A stretch of DNA of 64,000 nucleotides from Acidobacteriota bacterium (lineage in GTDB: Bacteria > Acidobacteriota > Terriglobia > Bryobacterales > Bryobacteraceae), in assembly GCA_016213775.1 (NCBI GenBank), contig JACQZR010000147.1, positions 1 to 64,000 on the forward strand, read 5' to 3'. Positions 9,872 to 19,104 of this stretch are shown in pieces (position 1 is the first letter of the stretch; each line of letters starts with the position of its first letter). The notes below the pieces were generated by a model that saw only the letters and a program-made list of their open reading frames with translations, ran no database searches and was not told where the DNA came from. The position numbers and the translations under genes were made by a program.

Positions 9872-10651
9872 TTACACCTCGAACGGCCAGACAGAGGTGG
9901 TCGTGTAGCCGCCATCCACCGCGATCACCTGGCCGGTGATGTAATCAGCAGCGGCGCTTGACAGGAACACCGCCACAGGTGCGATGTCTTCGGGCGTTCC
10001 CGTGCGCGGGTTCGCCTGCGAGTTCTTCAGCCACTGTTTCATGTATTCGGGCTCCCACATCCGGCGGTTCAAGTCCGTGATGATGAAGCCCGGCGCAATG
10101 CAATTCACTTGAATGTTGTGACGCCCCCACTCCGCGGCAAGGGTACGTGTGAACCCCGCCAGCGCGCTCTTGGTGATCGCGTACACCGTCAGATACGGCA
10201 GTCCCAGCACTGACATCAGGCTCCCTATATGAACAATCTTGCCGCCCTGTTTGCGTTCGATCATCTGCGCGCCGATCAACTGCGTCAGCTTCACGACCCC
10301 GTGCAGGTTGGTCTGCAGTAGCAGATCGTACTCTTCCTGGGTGTATTCGGTGAAGCGCTTGCGTATGTTGGTGCCCGCCACGTTGACCAGGATGTCCACG
10401 TCAGGGTGCGACTCCGCCGCCTGTGTCATCGTCTTCACGTCCGCCATATCCAGTTTGAGGGCTTCGGCCTGGTGGCCCTGATCACGCAGGTCCTTGGCTG
10501 CGGCGTTCAATTGCGTCATCGATCGCGCGGCCAGAATCGTCTTGGCTCCGGCGGCGGCCATCTGACGGGCGATGGCGAGTCCGATGCCGCGGCTGGCACC
10601 GTTGATCAGGGCTGTTTTGCCTTCGAGTGAGAACGGTTGAGGGTAGCTCAT
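9872..10651 (-). CDS. SDR-family oxidoreductase (gluconate 5-dehydrogenase / KduD-like)
   Basis: Classical short-chain dehydrogenase of 259 residues from the ATG at 10651, where MSYPQPFSLEGKTALI matches the usual family beginning. The frame also has an upstream ATG at 10672. It shows the cofactor loop NGASRGIGLAIA, NVAGTN, the catalytic Ser in HIGSLMS, YAITK with the Tyr/Lys pair, and the C-terminal TGQVIAVDGGYTTT. The pattern is close to gluconate 5-dehydrogenase and 2-deoxy-D-gluconate 3-dehydrogenase, so a role in sugar-acid catabolism is probable. It is the first gene of a three-gene minus-strand group and is divergent from the small gene at 10789. Confidence 0.85.
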   Translation of the reverse strand: MSYPQPFSLEGKTALINGASRGIGLAIARQMAAAGAKTILAARSMTQLNAAAKDLRDQGHQAEALKLDMADVKTMTQAAESHPDVDILVNVAGTNIRKRFTEYTQEEYDLLLQTNLHGVVKLTQLIGAQMIERKQGGKIVHIGSLMSVLGLPYLTVYAITKSALAGFTRTLAAEWGRHNIQVNCIAPGFIITDLNRRMWEPEYMKQWLKNSQANPRTGTPEDIAPVAVFLSSAAADYITGQVIAVDGGYTTTSVWPFEV

Positions 10652-10788
10652 GCGAATCTTACAACGTATCACCCCAACCGCGTCACAGCCAAACGCGATT
10701 TATTTCTCGTTCCTTTTGAATGTCTTGCGCGTCGAGTTCGCGTGCTGCCCACGGGCGCCTGGTTAGGGTGAGTGTAGGAGAATCCAAC

Positions 10789-11070
10789 ATGCGAAAGCAG
10801 ATTTCGACTCTCGACCAGCTACGGCGGCGTTACGCCGACAGCTTACGTCCTTATACCAATATTGAAGAAGATCTGGTGTCCGATTTGGCGTTGGCCCGCG
10901 CAAACATGCAGGAAATGGCGGAGAAAGCGGATCATGTAGGTGTTGTCCTGATGAACCGCCTGTTTCGGGAAACTCTGGAGACTATTTTCAGGCTGCGCCA
11001 GTACTTGCCGCAGCCCTCGCTTCCAAACACTATTCGCATCGAGGGATGGCGGGGGCGCAAAGTCTCCTGA
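10789..11070 (+). CDS. Small hypothetical protein
   Basis: A 93-residue frame whose ATG at 10789 is preceded by a good TAGGAG ribosome site. The product is Arg/Leu-rich and looks helical (LDQLRRRYADSL, DLALARANMQEMAEKADH). I do not recognise a family. The longer in-frame start at 10720 adds residues with no protein-like character. An overlapping minus-strand frame (10843-11178) lacks a ribosome site and is considered a shadow. It could be a small regulator, but there is no direct evidence. Confidence 0.5.
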   Translation: MRKQISTLDQLRRRYADSLRPYTNIEEDLVSDLALARANMQEMAEKADHVGVVLMNRLFRETLETIFRLRQYLPQPSLPNTIRIEGWRGRKVS

Positions 11071-11207
11071 CGGTCGTAGCTTTCCAGCCAGTGATGACGA
11101 AGTCAAAGAAACCGTGTGATGTTTTGCGATCTCCCGACAGTACTGGGTGAGGAACAGGCGCCGGGCCTGATTGCTCAATCAAACCTCTTGGGAGATCGAG
11201 ATTCACC

Positions 11208-13061
11208 ATGTCAAAGCGGTTGATCCTGCACAAATTCGCGGTCCTTGCGCTGGCGCTGACGGCGGGCCTGCCCGTATGGCAGGCCCAGACTATTCCCGTA
11301 CGTAAGGGCGATGGGGCGCACTCCGCGCCGATCCGGATATCTTCGTACGAGGACGACCCTTTTGTCTCGGAGTCCACAGTGAAACAGATGGATCCAGCAA
11401 GATTCGGTCTGAGTAAAGACGGACGACGGATCCTCATGGGCGCCCAAGTCCAGTTATCGGAGGAGTCGAAAGTTTATAGGAGGGACACGAAGACCAATGA
11501 GTTCGCGCCGTTCGCCTGGAACCCATGGCCGGCGCTGCCGCTGGCGAACGAGCAAGGAGATTTCCGGTTCCCGAACGAAAAGCGCTTCCCGTTCCTCCAG
11601 ATTGAGCGCGACCCAGAGGGGAAGCCCACCCTGAGAGACGGGTTGCAGGTCTGGCTGCCGCAAGACCTGCGCCTTGGGATGACCACAGCTTTCCATGCGG
11701 CCCACGCTGCGAAAGACGCGGCGGAATCATGGGCTGGGCGCGAGATCGTCTGGGGCGTGAATGGCCTCCTCGACATCGAACCTCACGCTTTCATTGATTT
11801 CAACGCATTCTACAGCCCGTCGGCTCGAAGCTTGTTCTTTGGCGTTGTGCCGTATCGGTTCCCTGGCCAAACGGACGTCAAGATCTTCGAGACAGCCACC
11901 TCCTGGGAGATGGTTGTGCACGAGTGCGGCCACGCGCTGCACCATGTCCTGAAGCCGAACATCGACGTAAGCTACAGAAACCTGGGATACGGGCCGTGGA
12001 CGGAGTCCTTAGCGGACCAAACAGCCATGTGGGCCCAGTTGCGATACCTGGATCGCGTGGTTAAGCTCCTGGCGGAAACCAATGGGGACTTGAACCAGTC
12101 GAACTTCCTCACCCGCATGACCGAGGCATTCGCCGCCTTGGTAGGCAAGGGGACAGGCATCCGCGATGCCTTCCACGACAAGAAGGTCTCTGACACCGAC
12201 GAGGAGGTACACGACCGCTCTCAAGTGCTCACCGGCGCGGCCTACCAATTCTTCCTGACGGTCTATGAAGGGCTGAGGCGACAGCTTAAGGCTGAGGAGG
12301 CGCTGCTGCAGGCCGGGCAAATCATGGGCTTCTTCCTGATGCGCTCCACCGATTACGTGCCGGAAAACCAGTTGACCCTGGAAGATGTCGCCAAAGCCTA
12401 CCTCAAAGTGGACAAGGAGTTTTTCGACGGACGCTACCACAACGTGTTGGTGAATGAGTTTGTGCGGCGAGAGTTGTTCGACGCCGGATCGGAGCACGAG
12501 TGGCTGACGCATGAAGCATCGATTCCTGCACTGTGGCGGCCATGGTGGCTGGCGGATGAGAGCCTGGAGTCGCTGATCGAGTACAGCCAGGACAAGCTTG
12601 GCATCGGACCGGACTTCGGATTGAAGCTGCAAAGCATCACGCATACAAGCGGCCCGGCGCAAACCCTGGTGCGCGTGCAACTGACACAGGGGCGCGGCGC
12701 AGGGGCGACGCCGCTCAACAATCACGGCATTCTCGTGTTCCGCGCCAACGGCACACTGGCCGACTACCACCCGCCGCTGATGCCCGATGCGGACACGCCG
12801 TTCCTGATGGAGACACGGGCGAAGTCGCTCCTGGGCAAGGCACGCCAACTGCGTCTGGAACAACACGGAGTGCCGCTTTCACTGGTGCGCAGGCCGGACG
12901 GACAAATGACGGTGGAGGCGCGCGTGCTGCGGGGCGAAGGGCTGAATCAATACGTGGAAGTGTTCACGCCGGAAAACCCGCGCGGGGAACGGCGCGAGGT
13001 TGTGATCCCGCCCATCCCGCGCGGCCAACAGCTTCGTATAGCGGAAGACCTGCTAAGGTGA
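11208..13061 (+). CDS. Secreted HExxH-type putative zinc metallopeptidase
   Basis: 617-residue protein with an N-terminal signal peptide ending near LPVWQAQ. The central segment VVHECGHALHHVL gives H238-E239-x-x-H242. The sequence PWTESLADQ 24 residues later offers E266 as a third zinc ligand, in the manner of gluzincin peptidases. The C-terminal third resembles a beta-rich accessory domain. I do not recognise a named peptidase family, so the substrate is unknown. The gene stands alone, about 250 bp upstream of prs and on the same strand. An intact HExxH plus a suitably spaced Glu argues for catalysis, but a non-peptidase role cannot be excluded. Confidence 0.7.
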   Translation: MSKRLILHKFAVLALALTAGLPVWQAQTIPVRKGDGAHSAPIRISSYEDDPFVSESTVKQMDPARFGLSKDGRRILMGAQVQLSEESKVYRRDTKTNEFAPFAWNPWPALPLANEQGDFRFPNEKRFPFLQIERDPEGKPTLRDGLQVWLPQDLRLGMTTAFHAAHAAKDAAESWAGREIVWGVNGLLDIEPHAFIDFNAFYSPSARSLFFGVVPYRFPGQTDVKIFETATSWEMVVHECGHALHHVLKPNIDVSYRNLGYGPWTESLADQTAMWAQLRYLDRVVKLLAETNGDLNQSNFLTRMTEAFAALVGKGTGIRDAFHDKKVSDTDEEVHDRSQVLTGAAYQFFLTVYEGLRRQLKAEEALLQAGQIMGFFLMRSTDYVPENQLTLEDVAKAYLKVDKEFFDGRYHNVLVNEFVRRELFDAGSEHEWLTHEASIPALWRPWWLADESLESLIEYSQDKLGIGPDFGLKLQSITHTSGPAQTLVRVQLTQGRGAGATPLNNHGILVFRANGTLADYHPPLMPDADTPFLMETRAKSLLGKARQLRLEQHGVPLSLVRRPDGQMTVEARVLRGEGLNQYVEVFTPENPRGERREVVIPPIPRGQQLRIAEDLLR

Positions 13062-13315
13062 CGTGGAAGGCGGTTGACCCTGGCCACAATCATTTCGTAA
13101 CATAATAATTCCAGTCCTTTGTCTCGACCGTAGGGAAGGGGACTCCCGGCAGCTTTCGTTTGAAGCATACCGCTTCATCGCTTCCATCAGGCCAAATGAG
13201 CGCCCGCACAGCGGATCGATCTGAAGTTGAGAATCCGGCCCGCTGACCGGTGTGCTTGTCCGCGCTAAACCGGAAGAGGGCGAGCCGGCAGGTTTCGAGT
13301 TACGCAAGGATCAGA

Positions 13316-14290
13316 ATGGCCGCCGCAAAGCCGGTACGCAAAATGAACTTCGATCGACTCAGGGTCTTCACCGGGAACGCCAACCCCGATTTGGCGGAGG
13401 AGATCTGCGCCGAACTGGGCACCGCACTCGGAGCCGCCAGCGTTCGCACGTTCCAGGATGGCGAGATCTACCTCCAGATCCAGGAGAATGTCCGGGGCGC
13501 CGACGTTTTTGTCGTTCAGCCTACCTGCACGCCGGTGGACCGCCACCTCATGGAATTGCTGCTGATGATCGACGCGCTCAAACGCGCCTCAGCAGACCGC
13601 ATCACCGCAGTGTTACCCTATTATGGATACGCGCGGCAGGATCGGAAGGATAAGCCCCGCGTCCCGATTTCGGCAAAGCTGGTTGCCAGCCTGCTGGAAA
13701 CCGCGGGCGCCAATCGCATCCTCGCTCTTGATCTGCACGCCGCGCCCATTCAGGGATTTTTCGACGTTCCAGTCGACCACCTGTTCGCCACGCCGGTCAT
13801 GATCGACTATTGGACCGAGGCTGGCCTCCCGGACCTGACCGTTGTCAGCCCGGACGCTGGTGGCGTGGAACGTGCGCGCGCGTTTGCCAAGCGGCTGAAT
13901 GCTCCGCTGGCAATCATCGACAAACGCCGCGAGGAAGCGAATGTCGCCGATGTCATGCATATCATCGGCGAAGTGGAAGGACGGCACTGTTTGATGGTGG
14001 ACGACATGATCGACACGGCCGGCACCCTGGTGAAAGGGGCCCATGCTCTGCTCGAACAGGGCGGCGCCGCTTCTGTCTCCGCCTGCGCCACTCATGCTGT
14101 GCTTTCCGGCTCGGCCGTGGAACGGATTGAATCCTCCCGGCTTCGCGAAGTCATTTTTACTAATTCCATTCCGCTGCGCCAGGAGGCCAGGCGGTCGGAA
14201 CGTTTGAAGGTGTTGTCGGTCGCCCCGCTGCTGGCGAGGGCAATTGAGTCGATTCACGAAGAGACGAGCGTCAGCACCCTGTTCGTTTAA
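13316..14290 (+). CDS. prs: Ribose-phosphate pyrophosphokinase
   Basis: Makes phosphoribosyl pyrophosphate from ribose 5-phosphate and ATP for nucleotide, His and Trp synthesis; cytoplasmic. The protein is 324 residues from the ATG at 13316, which has an AAGGA site just upstream. Signatures are FTGNANPDLAEEI, FQDGEIYLQI, the metal/ATP-binding DLHAAPIQGFFD, the flexible loop KRREEANVADV, and the PRPP-binding loop VDDMIDTAGTL. It heads a same-strand block prs-rplY-pth-rpsF-rpsR-rplI, an arrangement common in bacteria. The 254 bp in front hold no recognisable gene; I looked for a tRNA there and saw none. Confidence 0.97.
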   Translation: MAAAKPVRKMNFDRLRVFTGNANPDLAEEICAELGTALGAASVRTFQDGEIYLQIQENVRGADVFVVQPTCTPVDRHLMELLLMIDALKRASADRITAVLPYYGYARQDRKDKPRVPISAKLVASLLETAGANRILALDLHAAPIQGFFDVPVDHLFATPVMIDYWTEAGLPDLTVVSPDAGGVERARAFAKRLNAPLAIIDKRREEANVADVMHIIGEVEGRHCLMVDDMIDTAGTLVKGAHALLEQGGAASVSACATHAVLSGSAVERIESSRLREVIFTNSIPLRQEARRSERLKVLSVAPLLARAIESIHEETSVSTLFV

Positions 14291-14322
14291 CGAGTTTTCT
14301 TTAGATTTCAGGAGTTCAGTTT

Positions 14323-15003
14323 ATGCGTAAGGACATCACCCTCGCCGCTCAGCCTCGCGAAACGCGCGGCAAGAATGAAGCCCGCCGTCTGCGTGTGCAG
14401 AAGCTTAGCCCGGCCGTCCTTTACGGCGCCGGTAAGGACCCCGTTGCGGTTTCCATCAGCCCCAAGGAAGTCGGCAAAATCCTCAACAGTTCCAGCGGCG
14501 TCAACACTATTTTTAACCTCGATGTACAGGGCGTCGAGAATACGCCGGTCATGGTTGCCGATTGGCAGGTGGATCCCGTGAGGGAGCACATCCTCCACGT
14601 CGACCTCAAGCGCGTCGACCTCACGAAGCGGATCTCCGTTTTCGTTGCCGTTCACTACCACGGCGAACCCACTGGCGTGAAGATCCAGGGTGGTCACCTG
14701 GAAGTCGTCAACCGCGCAATCGAAGTCAACTGCCTCCCCGACGATATTCCGGAGCATTTCGATATTCAAATCGGGGAATTAATGGTCGGCCAGGCGGTTC
14801 GCGCCGCCGATGTCCCGCTAAAGGAAGGGACAACGCTGGTTTCCGCCGGCGAACAGGTGCTGGTCCACGTGGTCGGTCATAAGGAAGAAGCCGCGGCCCC
14901 GGTGGAAGGCGCTGCCGCCACCGCTGAACCCGAAGTTATCAAGAAGGGTAAGAAGGAAGCGGAAGGGGAAGCCCCGGCCGCTGAGAAGGGTAAGAAGAAG
15001 TAA
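14323..15003 (+). CDS. rplY: 50S ribosomal protein L25 / general stress protein Ctc
   Basis: 226-residue long form of L25 (Ctc type), which binds 5S rRNA. The N-terminal L25 domain (QPRETRGKNEARRLR, PAVLYGAGKDP) covers about residues 1-95. The TL5/Ctc C-terminal beta domain follows (VNCLPDDIPEHFDIQI). The last 40 residues are a charged Ala/Glu/Lys tail ending EKGKKK, a common low-complexity extension. It starts 32 nt after prs and its AGGAG site lies before the ATG. Confidence 0.96.
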   Translation: MRKDITLAAQPRETRGKNEARRLRVQKLSPAVLYGAGKDPVAVSISPKEVGKILNSSSGVNTIFNLDVQGVENTPVMVADWQVDPVREHILHVDLKRVDLTKRISVFVAVHYHGEPTGVKIQGGHLEVVNRAIEVNCLPDDIPEHFDIQIGELMVGQAVRAADVPLKEGTTLVSAGEQVLVHVVGHKEEAAAPVEGAAATAEPEVIKKGKKEAEGEAPAAEKGKKK

Positions 15004-15024
15004 GTTTTGTTGTAATTATTGTCC

Positions 15025-15627
15025 ATGGAAGCGGCGGGGTGGCTCATCGTTGGTCTTGGCAATCCCGGGCCAGAGTACGAACTCTCGCCGCATAACAGGG
15101 GCTTTATGGTTCTTGACCGGATCGCCGAACAAAACGGCATCCGGATCTCGCGGCCGGATTCCCAGGCGCTGACTGGTGTTGGCGCTCTCAAAGGAACTCC
15201 GGTCCTGCTTGCCAAGCCGCAGACTTATATGAATCTGAGTGGCGGTTCGGTGAGGCAACTGATGGCTAAGCATGAGGTGCCTGTCAGCCGCGTGTTAGTG
15301 GTATATGACGATCTGGACTTGCCTTGGGGCTCGGTTCGAATCCGGCTCAAGGGCTCGCCGGCCGGACATAACGGCATGAAGTCGGTAAGCGCAAGTCTCG
15401 GGTCTCAGGAGTTTCCCCGGTTGCGGGTTGGCGTGCACCCAGGCCATCCGCTCTCCGGTGGTACGGACTTTCTGCTGTCGCCCATGAAAAAGGCGCTTCG
15501 GGAAGAGTTGGCATCCCTGCTTGACTATGCCAGTCAGGCGGTGGAAGCCGTTATCGCTGAGGGCGTCGAAAAGGCCATGACGAGCTACAATCGTCGCGCC
15601 CAAGGTCAGAATACAGAGGAAGCATGA
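15025..15627 (+). CDS. pth: Peptidyl-tRNA hydrolase
   Basis: Releases tRNA from peptidyl-tRNA that drops off the ribosome; cytoplasmic. The protein is 200 residues from the ATG at 15025; a TTG two codons earlier is also possible and neither has a strong ribosome site. Conserved features are GLGNPG with N13, SPHNRGF with the catalytic His at H23, [11 protein letters not shown], and [10 protein letters not shown] followed by [11 protein letters not shown]. Its stop overlaps the start of rpsF by four bases (ATGA), so translation is coupled. Confidence 0.96.
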   Translation: MEAAGWLIVGLGNPGPEYELSPHNRGFMVLDRIAEQNGIRISRPDSQALTGVGALKGTPVLLAKPQTYMNLSGGSVRQLMAKHEVPVSRVLVVYDDLDLPWGSVRIRLKGSPAGHNGMKSVSASLGSQEFPRLRVGVHPGHPLSGGTDFLLSPMKKALREELASLLDYASQAVEAVIAEGVEKAMTSYNRRAQGQNTEEA

Positions 15628-16118
15628 GAATCTACGAAGAGCTCTACATCCTGAAACCGGATGTGACGGAAGAGGAAGTCGAGGCGAGCATTGAGCTCAT
15701 CCGCGGCATCGTCACCTCCGCCGGCGGGACCGTCGACAAAGTCGACAAATGGGGTCTCCGCCGTCTAGCCTACCGCGTCGCCAAGGCGAGCGAGGGCTTT
15801 TATATCCTGATTCAGTTCTCCACGGGACCGGAAACCGTGAAGGAGATTGAACGCCGCTTGCGCGTTTCGGACAACGTGATGAAGTACATCACGGTCCGGA
15901 TCGACGAAAAACTCAAGTGGCTGGAAAAACGGAAAAAGATCCGCGAAAAACGCGCCGCCAAACGTCCGCCAGCTCCGCCACCGCAGGCTATGCCGGCCGC
16001 CCCGGCTCCGGGAGCACCCGCTCCTGCGATGCCTGGTGCGCCTGCGCCCGCGGCTCCCGCACCTGCTGCCCCGGCTCCACCTGTCCCCGAGCCGGATATG
16101 CCGCCCCCAACCGAGTAA
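15624..16118 (+). CDS. rpsF: 30S ribosomal protein S6 with Ala/Pro-rich C-terminal extension
   Basis: S6 sits at the platform of the small subunit and pairs with S18. Residues 1 to about 105 are a standard S6 ([39 protein letters not shown]). The remaining 55-60 residues are almost only Pro, Ala, Gly and Met and end PDMPPPTE. S6 is usually 95-135 residues, so this tail is long. The start overlaps pth, and rpsR and rplI follow as is typical. Confidence 0.96.
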   Translation: MRIYEELYILKPDVTEEEVEASIELIRGIVTSAGGTVDKVDKWGLRRLAYRVAKASEGFYILIQFSTGPETVKEIERRLRVSDNVMKYITVRIDEKLKWLEKRKKIREKRAAKRPPAPPPQAMPAAPAPGAPAPAMPGAPAPAAPAPAAPAPPVPEPDMPPPTE

Positions 16119-16159
16119 CTCGTCACTCGGCTATTTAATAAACCAGGAAAGGAATTCAT

Positions 16160-16474
16160 ATGGCGGAACAACGAGGCGGAAGGCCAGTTAGTGCTTCGCA
16201 AAGGCCCACGGGCGGCGACAAAGCGTTTGCCGGCGGTGGCAAGAAACAATATTTCCGGCGCAAGAAGCTGTGCCGGTTTTGCGTCGATAAGATCGATGAT
16301 ATCAATTATAAGGACGTCCGGCTGCTCGGCGCGTTCATCAGCGAGCGCGGGAAGATTACGCCCCGCCGTATCTCCGGCGTGTGCGCACCCCATCAGCGCC
16401 GCTTGAGCGAGGCCATCAAACAGGCCCGCAACATTGCGCTCCTGCCCTTTGCCGGGCCGCTTGAGGGGAGGTAA
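16160..16474 (+). CDS. rpsR: 30S ribosomal protein S18
   Basis: 104-residue S18 with a Gly/Arg-rich N-terminal extension of about 30 residues. The core [29 protein letters not shown] and CAPHQRRL carries three Cys and a His in the pattern of the zinc-binding form of S18. An AGGAAAGGAA-type ribosome site lies upstream. It is in the middle of rpsF-rpsR-rplI. Confidence 0.96.
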   Translation: MAEQRGGRPVSASQRPTGGDKAFAGGGKKQYFRRKKLCRFCVDKIDDINYKDVRLLGAFISERGKITPRRISGVCAPHQRRLSEAIKQARNIALLPFAGPLEGR

Positions 16475-16480
16475 CCGCTC

Positions 16481-16927
16481 ATGGAAGTCATTCTTCGCGA
16501 AGACGTCGAAAAGCTCGGAACCCGCGGCGATGTTGTCAAAGTCGCCGCCGGCTACGCGCGCAATTACCTGCTGCCGAAGAAACTGGCGGTGGCGGCCACC
16601 GAATCGAATAAGAAGATCATCGAACAGGAGCGCCAGGCCCACCTGCGAAAGGAAGCCAAGCTCTCCTCCGAAGCTGCCGATCTGGCCAAGATGATGAGCG
16701 GTATTACAGTTACCATCCGTCAGAAAGCCGGCGAGCAGGATCAGTTGTTCGGCTCCGTCACGGCCCAGGATATCGCCGATGGTCTTGCCAAACAGGGCTA
16801 TACCATTGAGCGTAAGAAGATCCAGCTTGCTGAACCGATCAAGCAAATCGGCGCTTATCAGGTGCCCGTTAAACTGCACCGCGATGTCACCGCCGACATT
16901 ACTGTAAACGTGGAGAAAGAAGAGTAG
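16481..16927 (+). CDS. rplI: 50S ribosomal protein L9
   Basis: 148-residue L9, full length. The N-terminal domain shows MEVILREDVEKLGTRGDVV and VAAGYARNYLLPKKLA; the connecting helix and the C-terminal domain (LFGSVTAQDIADGL, VPVKLHRDVTADI) follow. It begins 6 nt after rpsR and has a GGGGAGG ribosome site that overlaps the rpsR end. Confidence 0.97.
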   Translation: MEVILREDVEKLGTRGDVVKVAAGYARNYLLPKKLAVAATESNKKIIEQERQAHLRKEAKLSSEAADLAKMMSGITVTIRQKAGEQDQLFGSVTAQDIADGLAKQGYTIERKKIQLAEPIKQIGAYQVPVKLHRDVTADITVNVEKEE

Positions 16928-16934
16928 GCGCGTC

Positions 16935-17681
16935 ATGGCTTACTTTGATTTGTCCGGACAGGTGGCCGTCGTCACTGGCGCGGCCACCGGTATCGGCGAA
17001 GCTACCGCCCGGCGCCTGGCGCGGTCCGGGGCTACTGTGGCCTTCGCAGACATCGATTACGCGGCGGCTACCCTGGCCGCCGATGCGATGATGAAACCGC
17101 ATTTTCCGCTGGAAATCGACGTTACTTCCAGCGCTTCCGTCGAAAAGGCCGTCGCCGCCGTCATTGCGCAACACGGCCGTATCGACATCTGGGTCAATAA
17201 CGCCGGCATCGGCGGGAAGGCCGCTCCTATCCAGCAGCAGACTGATGAAGACTGGGCGCGTTGTATCGCCATTAACCTCAGCGGAGTCTTCTACTGCTGC
17301 CGCGCTGTGGTTCCCCATATGTTGCAGCGCAAGTATGGGCGCATTGTCAATATTGCTTCGATTGCCGGAAAAGAAGGTAATCCCAATATGACCGGTTACT
17401 CCGCCACCAAGGCCGGCGTTATCGGACTTACGAAGTCGGTTGCCAAGGAAGTGGCTAAAGAGGGTGTCTGTGTCAATGCCGTTGCTCCGGCCGTCGTCCG
17501 GACCAAGATCCTCGAACAGCTCACTGAAGAGCAGGTGAGTTACATGACCGCGAAAATCCCCATGGGGCGCACCGGCTCCACTGAGGAGATCGCCGCCGTG
17601 GTCCATTTTCTTTCCAGCCCCGACTGTTCCTTTGTTACTGGCCAGACCTATGATGCCAGCGGCGGACGCGCCACCTACTAA
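16935..17681 (+). CDS. SDR-family oxidoreductase (FabG-like)
   Basis: 248-residue classical short-chain dehydrogenase with the cofactor loop TGAATGIGEATA, NNAGIGG, the catalytic Ser in NIASIAG, and GYSATKAG with the Tyr/Lys pair. The end TGQTYDASGGRATY is typical of the family. The sequence is close to 3-oxoacyl-ACP reductase but also to sugar dehydrogenases, so the substrate is open. It starts 7 nt after rplI, so it may be transcribed with the ribosomal genes. Its stop lies inside or against the start of the following HEAT-repeat gene. Confidence 0.85.
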   Translation: MAYFDLSGQVAVVTGAATGIGEATARRLARSGATVAFADIDYAAATLAADAMMKPHFPLEIDVTSSASVEKAVAAVIAQHGRIDIWVNNAGIGGKAAPIQQQTDEDWARCIAINLSGVFYCCRAVVPHMLQRKYGRIVNIASIAGKEGNPNMTGYSATKAGVIGLTKSVAKEVAKEGVCVNAVAPAVVRTKILEQLTEEQVSYMTAKIPMGRTGSTEEIAAVVHFLSSPDCSFVTGQTYDASGGRATY

Positions 17682-19104
17682 AGTGATTATTACCGCACCC
17701 CAATACGCCACTACCCCGGTCTACGACCTGCTGGCCGCCGCGGCCAACGGTCTCATCGGCATCGACCAACGCCTCTTGCATGCCATCGTGGACCGTGGTG
17801 AGGCCGCTGTCGAGGACATTGTCCGGTTCGGTCTCGAAGACCGTCTCGATGACCGAATTAACCTCGATGATGACCTGATAACCATCCTGCAGTACATCGG
17901 TTCGCCGAAATCGCTGCCGCTGTTGATTGAGTTTCTCCGCCGCGATCCGGTGGAGCCATCTGAGGATATGCTCCACTCGCTCCAGCGCGCGGGCGATTCC
18001 GCCATTCCCGAGTTACTCAAGTTATACGCTGACTTAGGTCCCGAGATTGGCGGCGATCTGGCGTTTGTCCTCGCCTCGTTCCGCAATCGGGATGCGCGTA
18101 TCCTCAAAGTGCTGGAGCGCCGCGCCTCTCATGACCCCGGCGACGCCGCTTTCCTGATGGGCGTCCATGGCGATCCGGGAGCCAAGCCAATGCTCGAGAG
18201 GCTCAAACAACAGGCCATCACCGACGCGGCCCTCGCCACCAGCCTCGGCAAGGAAGCAGACGAAGCTTTGGCCTCCCTGGATGCTCCGGAGTCTCTGGAA
18301 ATCCCCGAGCCGATCAGCCTCTGGGACCTGTACCCGGAACACCTCGAGCCTGTGTTCGATGTCCTCACGATCGAGGAACGTATCGAGTTTCTGAAGTGCC
18401 CATCGGCCGAATTACGCGCCGATGCCGCTACCTCCTTCATCGACCGTGAACTGCCCGGGGAAGTGATCCCGGTGCTCGTGGAACTGGCCAAGGGCGACCC
18501 GAATGTCGGTGTCCGCGCCGTCTCCTGCACCGCACTGTCGGGCGTGGCTGATGAAGTCGAAGTAAGTGAGTTGCTGGTGAGTAAGCTGCGTGATAGAAAG
18601 CTGCCGCCGCCGGAGCGCTGCGGCGCGCTGCTCGGACTTGCTCCCGCCGCTAAGTCGAATCCGGAACTCAGAGGTTACATCGACGAGTTCTACGCGAACC
18701 CTGGCACCATGGCCCGCGCCATTGAAGCGATGTGGCGCAGCATGGACACCGCTTATGTCGATATCTTCAAACGGCATCTGAGCGACGCCGATTTCGATAT
18801 CCGCCGCCAGGCCATCAAGGGTGTCGGCTTCGCGCAGGCCGGCTCGGAAGCCAAGACCCTCCAGACGATGTTCGAGGACGAGGAGTTCCGCCTCGACGCC
18901 CTCTTCAGCTACGCCCTCTGCGTGCCTGTCGGCAAGCTCAAGCGCGGCGATATGCCGCAACTGATGCGCAAGATTGAAGACATTGCCGGCGGCCTCTCCG
19001 AAGCGGAAGGCGAGGTGGTGGAAACCGCTCTCGACACCCGCCTGGTGATGCACGGCCTCGAGCCCGTCTTCCTCAGCTACGACCCCGAGGACGAAGAAGC
19101 CTAG
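17650..19104 (+). CDS. HEAT-repeat protein
   Basis: About 484 residues of alternating helices with HEAT-like pairs (GSPKSLPLLIEFLRRD, GVRAVSCTALSGVADE, DFDIRRQAIKGVGFA). There is no signal peptide, so a cytoplasmic scaffold or protein-binding role is inferred. The start is not settled: ATGs at 17650 and 17653 overlap the upstream dehydrogenase by about 30 nt, and a GTG at 17683 begins just after its stop. None has a strong ribosome site. It is acidic overall (ends SYDPEDEEA). I do not recognise a specific named family. Confidence 0.78.
   Translation: MMPAADAPPTKVIITAPQYATTPVYDLLAAAANGLIGIDQRLLHAIVDRGEAAVEDIVRFGLEDRLDDRINLDDDLITILQYIGSPKSLPLLIEFLRRDPVEPSEDMLHSLQRAGDSAIPELLKLYADLGPEIGGDLAFVLASFRNRDARILKVLERRASHDPGDAAFLMGVHGDPGAKPMLERLKQQAITDAALATSLGKEADEALASLDAPESLEIPEPISLWDLYPEHLEPVFDVLTIEERIEFLKCPSAELRADAATSFIDRELPGEVIPVLVELAKGDPNVGVRAVSCTALSGVADEVEVSELLVSKLRDRKLPPPERCGALLGLAPAAKSNPELRGYIDEFYANPGTMARAIEAMWRSMDTAYVDIFKRHLSDADFDIRRQAIKGVGFAQAGSEAKTLQTMFEDEEFRLDALFSYALCVPVGKLKRGDMPQLMRKIEDIAGGLSEAEGEVVETALDTRLVMHGLEPVFLSYDPEDEEA

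Noticed and set aside
12009-12866. 285-codon minus-strand frame
   Set aside because: Opposite strand of the metallopeptidase-like gene; His/Leu/Arg/Gln-rich composition typical of an antisense frame in GC-rich DNA.
13062-13315. Possible tRNA upstream of prs
   Set aside because: tRNA-Gln is often found before prs, but no cloverleaf with a T-loop consensus could be drawn here.
15812-16936. 374-codon minus-strand frame
   Set aside because: Antisense to rpsF, rpsR and rplI; the Gly/Ala-rich part mirrors the Pro/Ala tail of S6.
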